Of a stretch of 64,000 nucleotides of DNA, positions 45,512-54,525 are shown piece by piece. The stretch comes from CAYVVD01 sp964454975 (GTDB lineage Bacteria > Bacteroidota > Ignavibacteria > Kapaibacteriales > UBA2268): contig CAYVVD010000015.1 in assembly GCA_964454975.1 (NCBI GenBank), forward strand, positions 1-64,000, in the 5' to 3' direction. Below the pieces are notes generated by a model. That model was not told the DNA's origin. It ran no database searches and was given only the letters and a program-made list of their open reading frames with translations. The stretch's first letter is position 1. Each line of letters opens with the position of its first letter. The position numbers and the translations under genes are program-made.

Positions 45512-45883
45512 ATGCCCGAAAAACCCGACTACAACATAAACCTCGATATCAAATACGGGCACATGGAAGTAGTGGACATCCCGCAAATCGTGGCTGAGAA
45601 TACCCATCCCTGGTTCAACCGGACGCTTACAAAGGTGAACGGCAGCGTTGTCCGCCTCGGAATAATCGAAGGGGAATTCCATTGGCACAAGCACGACGAT
45701 GACGACGAGTTCTTCTACGTCGTCTCCGGGCGTCTGCTTATTGATATCGAAGAGCGGACTATTGAGCTGAACCCCGGCCAGGGGACAACCATAAGCAAGG
45801 GCGTGATGCACCGCCCCCGCGCTCCGCAGAAAACTGTGATGCTAATGGTGGAAACTTCAGAGATAGAACCGACAGGAAACTGA
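45512..45883 (+). CDS. Small cupin-domain protein
   Basis: A 123-residue single cupin. Metal-binding motif 1 is present as HWHKHDDDDEFFYVVSG, with the distal histidine in GVMHRPRAP. AAAGG precedes the ATG. Cupins of this size are often sugar-isomerase-like or sensor domains; the substrate cannot be told. It follows the CRISPR array but its composition is like the housekeeping genes, so I see no reason to link it to Cas13b. The 183 bp between array and gene hold only a 24-codon frame. Confidence 0.85.
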   Translation: MPEKPDYNINLDIKYGHMEVVDIPQIVAENTHPWFNRTLTKVNGSVVRLGIIEGEFHWHKHDDDDEFFYVVSGRLLIDIEERTIELNPGQGTTISKGVMHRPRAPQKTVMLMVETSEIEPTGN

Positions 45884-46045
45884 TATTCAATTACGAATTA
45901 CGAGTTTGTATGTAGTGATGGGGGTGATGTAGTGATTGAGTTAATTGACAGCTGAATCGCTGAGGGCATTCGAAATTTTACGCAAAGTCGCAATCGGAAC
46001 CGTAAAATGTGCACCCGTTATATTCCCTCTATCAAGACAACCCGT

Positions 46046-47953
46046 CTATTTCTTTCTTTGCCCTGGTTTTTTCTTGCGTTTGTTCGGGTTGAAATTCAAA
46101 TCATCCTTTTTGCCTGGAATGGAACGTCCCTGTGATTCAGCGATATCCTGTGCCTCGCGCATCTTCTTTTGCAACCAGCCTTCTTTCTTAGGCGCCTTTT
46201 TCAGATCCTCGAGAGTAAGTTTGTTTTTGGAGAGATTGTTCATCCAGTACTGGTGGGCAATACTCAGGAGGTTGAACATAAAGTAATAGAGGTTCAGGCC
46301 GGACGGGAAATAAGAGAACATCAGGGTGAACATGACGGGCATCATATAAACCATGCCTTTCTGGCGCGGGTCGGTTATCGTCATTTTCTGCTGGAAGAAC
46401 ATTGTAACGCCCATAAGCAGTGCCAAGCCCGAGAGTGAATTAAGCCCAAGGATCGAGAAGCCGAAATGAACGATTGTATCAGGTACAGAAAGGTCATTAA
46501 TATACCAGAAGAAATCGGCATGCCGCAATTCAATCGAATTGCGGAACATAGTAAAGAGCGCATAAAGAATTGGCATCTGGAGTATAAGTGGCAGGCATCC
46601 GCCCATTGGATTAACGCCGTATTGCGAATATAGCGCCATCGTCTCCTTCTGCTGCTTCTGCATGTCGTCTTTATGCTTCTCGCGCAGTTTCTCCATTTCG
46701 GGCGCCAGCAGTTTCATCTTCTGAGCCGATTTCATTTGCTGGATGCTGAATGGATAGAGAATAATTTTCATGATTATCGAAAAGATGATAATCGTTACGC
46801 CATAATTCGGGATAAATCCGTGTATGAACATCAGCAGCGGCAATATGAAGTACTCGCCAATCCATCCGATAAATGCCCATCCGAATGATATTGTCTGTTC
46901 CAGGCCGAGTGGCTTCAGGTGGTCGTATTCCAGCGGGCCAATATAAACACGGAATTGATTTACCTGTGTACCACCTTCATAAGCCCTTCGAAGAGACATA
47001 TCGTATTTTTCAACAATGCCTTCACGCGGAGCACGGAATTTTTCACCATAGAGGTCAACAGTACCTTTGGAGTTTTTGCCCGGTTCGGGAATAATTGCCG
47101 CAACAAAGTATTTGGTCTTTACAGCAGCAAAATCAAGGTATCCGGTGTAAGTGGCCTCTAACGGGTCGTCTTCAGCATTCAGGTATTCATCAACGCCGTC
47201 TATGCGTGCCATGGCTTCAGCAACAGTGGATTCATCCACACTGTTGTGTTCCTGGTAGTGGAGTCCACCCTCCCAATTATAATTGATTCCGCGGCGGGGA
47301 ATAATGTTGTCCATGTTCTCAAGCGTAACCTCTGAATCCATGTAATACTTGTTGCCATAGATTTTAATTGTCTTAACAAGCCTCTGGCCGGGCCCAGGTT
47401 CAATATAGAAACGTATTTTCAGGACATTGTCGCCGGAAACCCTCTTGTAATTATTGTCAAGGTCTTCAACCTCGAAATAAAGGTTACGGGTATCAATAGA
47501 GCGGTTTTCCATAGTAACAAACGTAAGGAACAATTCGCCCTTGTCATTCCAGATAAGCTGGCTGGGCTCACCATCCCATTTGTTGTAATTTTTCAGCTTC
47601 CACCTTATAAGCGCTCCGCCTTTGTTAGTGAATTTTGCTGTAAGTAGGTCATTCTCTATTGTAATTACTTTTCGCTTGCCCTTTGTGAAAGGAGCAAAAG
47701 TTTCACCGAATTTATGAATTGAAGTCAGAGAATCTTTTAATGTATTCTTCTGTAAATCAGTCTGGTTGATTCCTTCTTCGAGTTCGGAGTCGCCTGCTTT
47801 CTCAGGTACGGTAGTATCTTCAATTTGTGCGACATTACTTGTATCATTTCCCTTATTGAGTTCCGGTGGTTGCTGGTTAACAGAAGTAAAAAGCATCCAG
47901 ACGATGATAACAAGCGTGATGAGTACTAATCCTATGATTGAATTCCTGTCCAT
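46046..47953 (-). CDS. yidC: Membrane protein insertase YidC
   Basis: Inserts membrane proteins, alone or with SecYEG. A 635-residue protein with an N-terminal membrane anchor (SIIGLVLITLVIIVWMLF), a large periplasmic domain (about 60-350) and five C-terminal membrane segments containing IIFSIIMKIILYPFSIQQ, GCLPLILQMPILYALF and YMMPVMFTLMFSYFPSGL. The extreme C-terminus is very basic (KRKKKPGQRKK), which could contact ribosomes. It is last in the conserved operon rpmH-rnpA-yidD-yidC, 6 bp after yidD. Confidence 0.96.
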   Translation of the reverse strand: MDRNSIIGLVLITLVIIVWMLFTSVNQQPPELNKGNDTSNVAQIEDTTVPEKAGDSELEEGINQTDLQKNTLKDSLTSIHKFGETFAPFTKGKRKVITIENDLLTAKFTNKGGALIRWKLKNYNKWDGEPSQLIWNDKGELFLTFVTMENRSIDTRNLYFEVEDLDNNYKRVSGDNVLKIRFYIEPGPGQRLVKTIKIYGNKYYMDSEVTLENMDNIIPRRGINYNWEGGLHYQEHNSVDESTVAEAMARIDGVDEYLNAEDDPLEATYTGYLDFAAVKTKYFVAAIIPEPGKNSKGTVDLYGEKFRAPREGIVEKYDMSLRRAYEGGTQVNQFRVYIGPLEYDHLKPLGLEQTISFGWAFIGWIGEYFILPLLMFIHGFIPNYGVTIIIFSIIMKIILYPFSIQQMKSAQKMKLLAPEMEKLREKHKDDMQKQQKETMALYSQYGVNPMGGCLPLILQMPILYALFTMFRNSIELRHADFFWYINDLSVPDTIVHFGFSILGLNSLSGLALLMGVTMFFQQKMTITDPRQKGMVYMMPVMFTLMFSYFPSGLNLYYFMFNLLSIAHQYWMNNLSKNKLTLEDLKKAPKKEGWLQKKMREAQDIAESQGRSIPGKKDDLNFNPNKRKKKPGQRKK

Positions 47954-47959
47954 TACAAG

Positions 47960-48229
47960 CTATTTTTTTGTTACACAATTGATATGGCCACTTTCTATCA
48001 GATCTTCTTCTTCCCTGCTTCCGGGCACGGGATCGAATCCCCCCGGGTGTAAAGGATGGCACCTGCCAACTCTCTTAACTGACATCCAACAGCCCCTGAA
48101 GAAACCATAAAGCCGAATGGCTTCGATAGAATATTCCGAACAAGTTGGGTAAAACCTGCATGAACCCGGCAGGAGCGGGGAGATGAGTTTCTTATATGCT
48201 TTTATTAATAGAATTACCAGTTGTTTCAC
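47960..48229 (-). CDS. yidD: Membrane protein insertion efficiency factor YidD
   Basis: An 89-residue YidD-family protein that assists YidC. The signature is complete: YKKLISPLLPGSCRFYPTCS, GFFRGCWMSVKRVGRCHP and HPGGFDPVP. It overlaps the 3' end of rnpA by 38 bp and precedes yidC, as in most bacteria. Confidence 0.95.
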   Translation of the reverse strand: MKQLVILLIKAYKKLISPLLPGSCRFYPTCSEYSIEAIRLYGFFRGCWMSVKRVGRCHPLHPGGFDPVPGSREEEDLIESGHINCVTKK

Positions 48230-48614
48230 TTTTGACTGCAGGCGTTTTTGTATAATAATCTACTGCATTATTTAATATTTGATCAACTTTCGGTTTAACT
48301 TCATCCAGCTTGATAAGGGCAGGATGTTGCGGCGCTTCGCGCCAGGATAGTATCACAGTTTTTAAAGAAGTTTCCGTTTTTTCTAAGAGCCATATTCTAA
48401 GGCTTTCCCTTAGCAATCTTTTTATTTTGTTGCGGATTACCGCTTTTTTTGATGTCCTTCTGCCAACGCTTACCCCGTACAAAAGGTTTTTGTCGGATTC
48501 AGCGAAACTGATAGATGCGAGGCAGGGGCCGCTGCTGAATTTCTTGCCGTATTTAAAAGCCTCCGAAAAATTCCGGTATCCTTTTATTGGCTCTATGTTT
48601 ATTATACCGGGCAT
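48192..48614 (-). CDS. rnpA: Ribonuclease P protein component
   Basis: Protein subunit of RNase P, which trims tRNA 5' ends. The RNA-binding motif is RNKIKRLLRESL, preceded by the family strand YGVSVGRRTSKKAV. I start it at the ATG at 48614 (MPGIINIEPIKGYRNF, 140 residues), since IKGYRNFSEAFKYGKKF aligns with the family start; an ATG at 48659 would add 15 unrelated residues encoded by a hairpin region. The C-terminal tail beyond about residue 110 is long and poorly conserved. It overlaps yidD. Confidence 0.92.
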   Translation of the reverse strand: MPGIINIEPIKGYRNFSEAFKYGKKFSSGPCLASISFAESDKNLLYGVSVGRRTSKKAVIRNKIKRLLRESLRIWLLEKTETSLKTVILSWREAPQHPALIKLDEVKPKVDQILNNAVDYYTKTPAVKSETTGNSINKSI

Positions 48615-48631
48615 TAAAATCCGGTTCAGTT

Positions 48632-48657
48632 CAAAAAAGAAGGACGGGCGCTTGCCC
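48632..48657 (-). terminator. Possible attenuator between rpmH and rnpA
   Basis: On the minus strand GGGCAAGCGCCC, then TTCTTTTTT, lies between the rpmH stop and the rnpA start. The stem is short (4 bp), so it may only partially reduce read-through, lowering rnpA relative to rpmH. Confidence 0.35.
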
Positions 48658-48686
48658 ATCCATTCTAACGCGGCAATAAGATTTCT

Positions 48687-48830
48687 TTATTCGTCGCTTA
48701 CCGATACTTTATGGCGACCTTTTGCCCTACGTCTGTTTATCACCTTGCGGCCGTTCTTTGTAGCCATGCGCGCACGGAATCCATGCTTATTGCTTCTTTT
48801 GCGCCTGCTTGGCTGATAAGTCCTTTTCAT
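48687..48830 (-). CDS. rpmH: 50S ribosomal protein L34
   Basis: A 47-residue highly basic protein, KRTYQPSRRKRSNKHGFRAR then ATKNGRKVINRRRAKGRH, an unmistakable L34. It opens the rpmH-rnpA-yidD-yidC operon. dnaA, which is often beside it, is not present here. Confidence 0.98.
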   Translation of the reverse strand: MKRTYQPSRRKRSNKHGFRARMATKNGRKVINRRRAKGRHKVSVSDE

Positions 48831-48925
48831 ATTTTCACCTTTACAACTGGTTCATTTTATTCAATTTAAAGAGCTACAAATTTAAAAATATTAAGCAATT
48901 AATACTAAAAAAAATGACGGTAAGT

Positions 48926-51862
48926 TTATTTCCTGTTAACAAGAAGCGTTTTATTTATTATGTGTTCTCCTGCTTTAATCCTTACAAAATACAATCCGGG
49001 AGGGAATTCGGATGTATTGATATCAAAAGTTGAACCTATAAATCCTGCATTACTCGCAACTTCGATTCCTGTGATTGAATAAACACTTATCGTTTTGGAG
49101 TAGCTTCCAAGAGAAGCAGGCATAGATAATCGGGTAAAATCTCCGGCAGGTTGGGGATACAAAGTTGTGAATATTCCAGGGTCTTCATCCACTCCGGTTA
49201 TTAACATTCCAGTTTCAAAATCGTCAATATACCATCCTTCAGCGTTGCCAAACGCATTTGATGCGAACCGGAACCGGATTATAACAGTATCGCCTGAATA
49301 GAAGTTTCCATCACGGTTTTTGCCAAGTACAAGGAGATTTTGACGGGTCCAGTCTTCAACGCTTAACTCACCGTCAAGCCAAAATGTCGGATAATCATCA
49401 CTTGGTAGTGGGTATAATTGCTGCCAGGAATCAGCAAAGTCATAGGATACTTCTATAAAACAAGAATCTCTTGTGCTCAGGTCTGCAGCCAGCATGAAAC
49501 TGATTGACTGTGCAGCTTTTTCAAGCTCATTCCCGACGGTTTTTTCATGCCTGATATCAATCGGATTCAACCATAACTCGGCGTTATAAGAGTTTGGGTA
49601 ATTCGCACCGGGTGATTCAGTAATTGAAGCGGGTAGCGAAAAAGAGAATTCGTTTGTAATTCCAAACTGGCCGGTTGCATGAAACAGATTACCAAAGTCT
49701 GAATTAAAGTCGAAAAACAATCCATTGTCAGCATCGGCAATGCTTAAAAATCCTGCAAAGGCGACCATAGGTTCGGAACGTTCACTTTCTTCGGACCATT
49801 CCTGCTCTTCAAAAAAACTATCAATTACACTTGCCTCAAAAGTATAATATCCCCTTTCCGGCATTTCAAAAATAAGCTCCTTATTTTTACCGGCGTCAGA
49901 AGCAGTTAGCCGGAACTCTTTTTTGCTGCCATCATCAGCATAAATAAATAGTTTATCCAGGTTTACAACCATGTTCTTGCCATCAGCCCTGTATTCCGGT
50001 AGTTTTACCCATAACTTTATTCCATTGTTATCCATCGGGCGCCAGCCAAGAAGCTCAGGTGAGTCCGGCTTTTTTGAACCGCCCGGGTAAGATGTGAGTA
50101 CTCTTGCAAGGCTTGTGTCACCCGAACTTGCAGCTACAATTGAATATTTATATTCTGAATATGGCACCAAACCTTCGTCATTATAGCTGTTTACGTCCGG
50201 GCGAAGTTCAGCAACTAATACACCATTTCGATAAATCACTATGTTGAAATCATTAATATTTAATGATTTACCAAAGCTGCTCTCAAAATTAACATCCCAA
50301 CCGAGTCTCAGTTTCTGTGGTTCATCAGATGAAAATTCAGACTCGAAATTCTCAACCGGAAGTGGTGCGTTTACATTAATTATGGCAGTGAATACATCAT
50401 TGTCGAAGATGTTTTGCACTGCATTTCGCATATCAACCCAGGATGGGTATATGATACCATCGTGAAAGGCAATTCCGTTGTAATCACCGGAAAAGACTCC
50501 TCCGAATGGATTTCGTGTCAAATCAAAGGGTATTTCCGAAACGCGCCTGTCAATCCATGTTTCCCCGGCATCTGATGAAAAGCTTACCCAGCATTCAACC
50601 AGGTAATTATCAGGGTCTTCCCTGCTGTCCAGGTACATAATTGCTATATCCCCTGTTGTTTGGTCCACTGCCAGCCAGGGCCAGAACTGGTCATTTGCAG
50701 GATTCTCATGTATGATTTTTGTTTCAGTCCATGTTTCACCCTTATCAGTGGATTTCGAAAAGAAAATATCAGGCGGATTATCCGCGGCCCAGCACAAATA
50801 AATATTACCTCCGTTCTGTCCTCCGCTCAGGTCAACATCCATCGAAGGATAGGCTTCAGCTCGGACAGTGCCTTTTACCGTATGCCGGAATTCCGGCTCT
50901 TCCCCGGTTCCGGAAATGTCCCTTGTTTCTCCGAATATTTCGTAGTTGTGGATTATTTCAGGTTTTGAGAATGAATCGGCACCATCGTGTGATTTTGCGA
51001 AACCTACTCCATGCTCAACACCGTGGTTCCATACTACATAAACTTCGCCTTCCGGGCCTGTCCGGGCAAGCGGGAAACTCTGGCCGAATGTAGTGTCCTC
51101 AACACTGTTAGGCAGCCTGTCGCTAACAATTGAGGGCTCGCTCCAGCTGTTCCCTTTATCTGTTGATTTTGAGATTATTATCTGTGTTGAAGAATCATTG
51201 ACCATCATTCGCTTCCAAGGGATATAGATATGATGGCGGTATGGTGATTCTTCAGCATTATCAACGTGTATATAATACTTGTCCTCGAATGGAGTATCGG
51301 GTTGAAACTCTCCGGTATGCTCAATAACCATTAAGTGTGGAGTCCAGGTTCTTCCTTCGTCTTCAGAACGGGCAACATAGATCCCGTTTCCTTTAAAGTA
51401 TGAGTTTGTACCTTCAAAAGCTCCGTAGCACAAATATCCCGTACCGTCTTTATCAAAAGCAACAGAAGGGTCGTTGCTTGAACGCCATTCTGCATATGGC
51501 CTGCCGAGGAATATATTTTCCCAGGTTAATCCGCCGTCATGCGAGACATACACCTTTGCCTCGGAATCATTCCTGTAATCAACAGCGGAAGCAATCAGAT
51601 TATCAGGGTTCATGGGATTTACAGCTATAGAAGATTCATTCTGAGTAGGAAAAGTTCCCTCTTCAATGATAATTGTATTCGAATTTAGAAAGATCGGATG
51701 TGCAGTGCTAAAGTCAAGAGGAAGCGTAACATAATTTACAGCACTCACTTTTGGAGTTGGGTGAGCGAATTCCATCCAGCGTTTGTGAGCTTTATGGACA
51801 TTACTTACGTCAGTCCCTAAAAGAAAATAGGTTGATAAAATAAAAATCAGTGGGAGTTTCAT
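48926..51862 (-). CDS. T9SS-exported sialidase-like beta-propeller protein
   Basis: A 978-residue exported protein (signal peptide MKLPLIFILSTYFLLG). Residues about 60-500 form a BNR/Asp-box propeller: repeated S-x-D-x-G-x-T-W boxes are visible (SHDGGLTW, SEDEGRTW, STDKGNSW, STDKGETW, SSDAGETW). These fit sialidase-fold proteins, but I cannot identify the catalytic arginine triad, so glycosidase activity is not claimed. A fibronectin-like region and a beta-sandwich follow (TGMLITGVDEDPG marks the linker). The last 80 residues are a T9SS sorting domain (LYPQPAGDFTRLSMP, PPGLYFVRIKAG). It is a single leftward gene. Confidence 0.9.
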   Translation of the reverse strand: MKLPLIFILSTYFLLGTDVSNVHKAHKRWMEFAHPTPKVSAVNYVTLPLDFSTAHPIFLNSNTIIIEEGTFPTQNESSIAVNPMNPDNLIASAVDYRNDSEAKVYVSHDGGLTWENIFLGRPYAEWRSSNDPSVAFDKDGTGYLCYGAFEGTNSYFKGNGIYVARSEDEGRTWTPHLMVIEHTGEFQPDTPFEDKYYIHVDNAEESPYRHHIYIPWKRMMVNDSSTQIIISKSTDKGNSWSEPSIVSDRLPNSVEDTTFGQSFPLARTGPEGEVYVVWNHGVEHGVGFAKSHDGADSFSKPEIIHNYEIFGETRDISGTGEEPEFRHTVKGTVRAEAYPSMDVDLSGGQNGGNIYLCWAADNPPDIFFSKSTDKGETWTETKIIHENPANDQFWPWLAVDQTTGDIAIMYLDSREDPDNYLVECWVSFSSDAGETWIDRRVSEIPFDLTRNPFGGVFSGDYNGIAFHDGIIYPSWVDMRNAVQNIFDNDVFTAIINVNAPLPVENFESEFSSDEPQKLRLGWDVNFESSFGKSLNINDFNIVIYRNGVLVAELRPDVNSYNDEGLVPYSEYKYSIVAASSGDTSLARVLTSYPGGSKKPDSPELLGWRPMDNNGIKLWVKLPEYRADGKNMVVNLDKLFIYADDGSKKEFRLTASDAGKNKELIFEMPERGYYTFEASVIDSFFEEQEWSEESERSEPMVAFAGFLSIADADNGLFFDFNSDFGNLFHATGQFGITNEFSFSLPASITESPGANYPNSYNAELWLNPIDIRHEKTVGNELEKAAQSISFMLAADLSTRDSCFIEVSYDFADSWQQLYPLPSDDYPTFWLDGELSVEDWTRQNLLVLGKNRDGNFYSGDTVIIRFRFASNAFGNAEGWYIDDFETGMLITGVDEDPGIFTTLYPQPAGDFTRLSMPASLGSYSKTISVYSITGIEVASNAGFIGSTFDINTSEFPPGLYFVRIKAGEHIINKTLLVNRK

Positions 51863-52168
51863 TTTTTAGCCTTTTATGAATATTATTTCATTAATATTAA
51901 CATGTGGAATTTAACAAGCAATAACGACATAAATGTGTAAGAAAGCACACATATTGCCTGATATTTCAGAAATTACGAATCTTTATATACAATTCACAGA
52001 ATAAAAATATAATATTAACAATCAGATCAGGATAACAATGATATATCCGCCTGTATTACCAACTACTTACGCCGATTACTTAAAATTAATTATTGTTTTT
52101 CTTTTTTAAATTAAATTATATTCTTATCTTTAGAATAGTATTTTGGCACAATAATTTCTTGGTATGGC
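51863..52168. other. AT-rich divergent intergenic region
   Basis: About 300 bp between the propeller gene and the DUF3109 gene, strongly A/T rich. It must hold promoters for both directions, but no box stands out. Confidence 0.5.
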
Positions 52169-52747
52169 TTGTACTCAATTGACAACTTACTGCTCGATGA
52201 AGAAATAGTACACACAAATTTCACATGCGACCTTGAGAAATGCAAGGGGGCATGCTGCACTTTCCCGGGTGAGAACGGGGCGCCGCTTTTGGACGATGAG
52301 ATTGAAATAATAAGCAAAGCGGCAAAAGAAGCTAAAAAATACTTGAGCAAAAAGTCGCTGGAAGTACTTGAATCAAAGGGATTCTACGATGGGAGAGCAG
52401 GCAGGTACACTACGGTATGCATCAATAAACGAGACTGCGTATTTGTTTATTATGATGGGGATATTGCAAAATGCGCCCTCGAAAAAGCATACTTCGCCGG
52501 TGAATCAGAATTCAGAAAGCCACTGTCCTGTCATCTTTTCCCTGTCAGATTGGGTAACCTCGGTGGAAAATATCTCTACTATGAGAAGATTGACGAGTGC
52601 CGTCCGGGGGTAAAGCTCGGAAAATCAATTGACATGCCCATGCTTCGATTCCTTGACGACTCGCTGATACGTCTTCTCGGATTAGAAGGATATCAAAAAC
52701 TCGTGGTATTTGCCGAATCAAAAGAAAAAAATGCGAATGGGGATTAA
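52169..52747 (+). CDS. DUF3109-family cysteine-cluster protein
   Basis: A 192-residue protein with the cysteine cluster TCDLEKCKGACC near residue 19, followed by spaced cysteines (VCINKRDC, KCALEK, LSCHLFPVR, DECRPG). This is the DUF3109 family, related to YkgJ-type proteins thought to bind metal. It starts at TTG (52169); the ATG five bases upstream is out of frame and closes quickly. It precedes rpoN by 28 bp and may share its transcript. Confidence 0.9.
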   Translation: MYSIDNLLLDEEIVHTNFTCDLEKCKGACCTFPGENGAPLLDDEIEIISKAAKEAKKYLSKKSLEVLESKGFYDGRAGRYTTVCINKRDCVFVYYDGDIAKCALEKAYFAGESEFRKPLSCHLFPVRLGNLGGKYLYYEKIDECRPGVKLGKSIDMPMLRFLDDSLIRLLGLEGYQKLVVFAESKEKNANGD

Positions 52748-52775
52748 TTGCTGTCTTTACTTTTTGGGGGAGTAA

Positions 52776-54509
52776 ATGAAATTATCACTTGACCTGAGGA
52801 CCTCGTTAACGCAGACGTTAACACCTCAGCAAATTCAATACCTGAAGCTGTTGCAGCTGCCGCTCGTGCAGCTTGAGCAACACGTAATGCAGGAAATCGA
52901 ACAAAACCCTATGCTTGATGACGGTAATGCCTCGGATGAAATTTTCAGCAGCATTATTAGCGACGATGATGAATACAACCCTGCTCCCCAATCTTCAGAA
53001 CCAAGTGGAGATTTTGAGAACAAAGAACCCAAAGAAAATCCCGAACCGAGAGACTTGATTGACGATCAGGGCGACCCCTTTGAATTCCACAATATGATTT
53101 GGGAAGAAACAAAGGATTACACCAGCCTTAACAAATACAGTCAAAACGATGATGAAGACAGCGAATATTTCCAGATTAGGGATAATACTTCTTTTTCTGA
53201 AGACCTGATGCAGCAGCTTAGTATGCTTTACCTTAGCCGCGAGGAATTATTCCTTGGCGAAATAATAATCGGTAACCTTGATGATGACGGCTATCTCCGC
53301 CGCGACCTGGGTGAAATAGTCGATGAGACAAACAACATGATTGCCGAATTCAATTTTGACATTGAGCAAAAGCAGGAAGAATTAAGGATTAGCCAAAACG
53401 GCTCAGGTAATCCTGCAAAGAAATATTCACTTGGTAATGACAGCCTGACAGCTCTTGATACAATTATCGAGAAAAATCCAGAAATAGCATCATCACTAGA
53501 CTCAAACTACCTCGATTTAACTAATAAAATCAGGAACGGCACAAACGGTACTCATAAGATGATGCCGATTGACCTGAATACTGCCGAGCGTGTATTGAGC
53601 CTTATCAGACAGTTGGACCCGCCGGGTGTTGGGTCTCGGGATGTCCGTGAATGCCTGCTGGCACAATGCAAAGCAGTGGTGAAACCCAATGCTGCCCAAA
53701 AACTTGCAACGATGATTCTTGAAGAAGCCTACGATGCTTTCGCAAAGAAACATTATCACGTTATCAAGAGGCAGCTCGGAGTTAGTGAAGACTACATACG
53801 CGAAGCTATAGAAGTGATTCGCAAGCTGAATCCACGCCCCGGTGGAAGCGATTACCAAAACGAAATGAACACCGTTATCCCGGATTTTACTATTAGCCGA
53901 GATGAGGAAACAGATGAACTGCTCATTTCATTGAACGACAATATGCTCCCGGTACTAAAGCTGAACTCAGCATATGAAAAGCTTAAAAAGGAGGCTCAGT
54001 ATAAAAAATTTAACAAGGACACTAGAGAATGGATCAGAAACAAGTATGAAGATGCTAAGTTTCTTATCCAGGCTATCCGCCAGCGCAAGAGTACAATGCT
54101 TAAGGTAATGACAGCGATAGCTCATCTGCAGGAAGAATTTTTCTACGAAGGCGACCAGGCGCTTAAACCGCTTATTTACAAAAATGTTGCAGAGGAAACC
54201 GGCTTGGATATATCAACTGTTTGCCGTATTGTTAATAATAAGTACGTAATGACTGACTTCGGGACTTACGAGCTGAAATACTTCTTTAGCGAAGCGCTTC
54301 CTAATGAGGATGGAGAAGAAGTTGCAACACGGGTGATAAAACAGAAGCTGCGCGATATTATTGATGAGGAAAATAAGAAAAAGCCATACAGCGATGATAA
54401 ATTGTCCGCTATGCTTAAGGAGTACGGCTATAACGTTGCTCGCAGGACAGTCGCCAAGTACCGGGAGCAAATGAAAATCCCGGTTGCAAGGCTTAGAAAA
54501 GAGTTATAA
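52776..54509 (+). CDS. rpoN: RNA polymerase sigma-54 factor
   Basis: Alternative sigma factor that needs an AAA+ activator. The 577-residue protein has the glutamine/leucine-rich region I (LTPQQIQYLKLLQLPLVQLE), an acidic region II (about 50-150, and again near 190-260), the core-binding domain (DPPGVGSRDVRECL), the helix-turn-helix region and the RPN box ARRTVAKYRE near residue 556. GGGGAG precedes the ATG. Its presence implies sigma-54 regulated genes in this genome; none of its activators lies in the window. Confidence 0.97.
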   Translation: MKLSLDLRTSLTQTLTPQQIQYLKLLQLPLVQLEQHVMQEIEQNPMLDDGNASDEIFSSIISDDDEYNPAPQSSEPSGDFENKEPKENPEPRDLIDDQGDPFEFHNMIWEETKDYTSLNKYSQNDDEDSEYFQIRDNTSFSEDLMQQLSMLYLSREELFLGEIIIGNLDDDGYLRRDLGEIVDETNNMIAEFNFDIEQKQEELRISQNGSGNPAKKYSLGNDSLTALDTIIEKNPEIASSLDSNYLDLTNKIRNGTNGTHKMMPIDLNTAERVLSLIRQLDPPGVGSRDVRECLLAQCKAVVKPNAAQKLATMILEEAYDAFAKKHYHVIKRQLGVSEDYIREAIEVIRKLNPRPGGSDYQNEMNTVIPDFTISRDEETDELLISLNDNMLPVLKLNSAYEKLKKEAQYKKFNKDTREWIRNKYEDAKFLIQAIRQRKSTMLKVMTAIAHLQEEFFYEGDQALKPLIYKNVAEETGLDISTVCRIVNNKYVMTDFGTYELKYFFSEALPNEDGEEVATRVIKQKLRDIIDEENKKKPYSDDKLSAMLKEYGYNVARRTVAKYREQMKIPVARLRKEL

Positions 54510-54525
54510 TACGCAGGATAAACGT

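Noticed and set aside
45512..45883. Cupin gene as an accessory of the Cas13b system
   Set aside because: It has its own ribosome binding site, ordinary composition and no known link to VI-B systems; adjacency alone is not enough.
48000..48060. tRNA-like T-arm string near GATCGAATCC
   Set aside because: It lies inside the conserved yidD coding sequence, and no matching cloverleaf is present.
48831..48925. Replication origin beside rpmH
   Set aside because: rpmH is often next to dnaA and oriC, but no dnaA gene and no DnaA box (TTATCCACA) were seen here.
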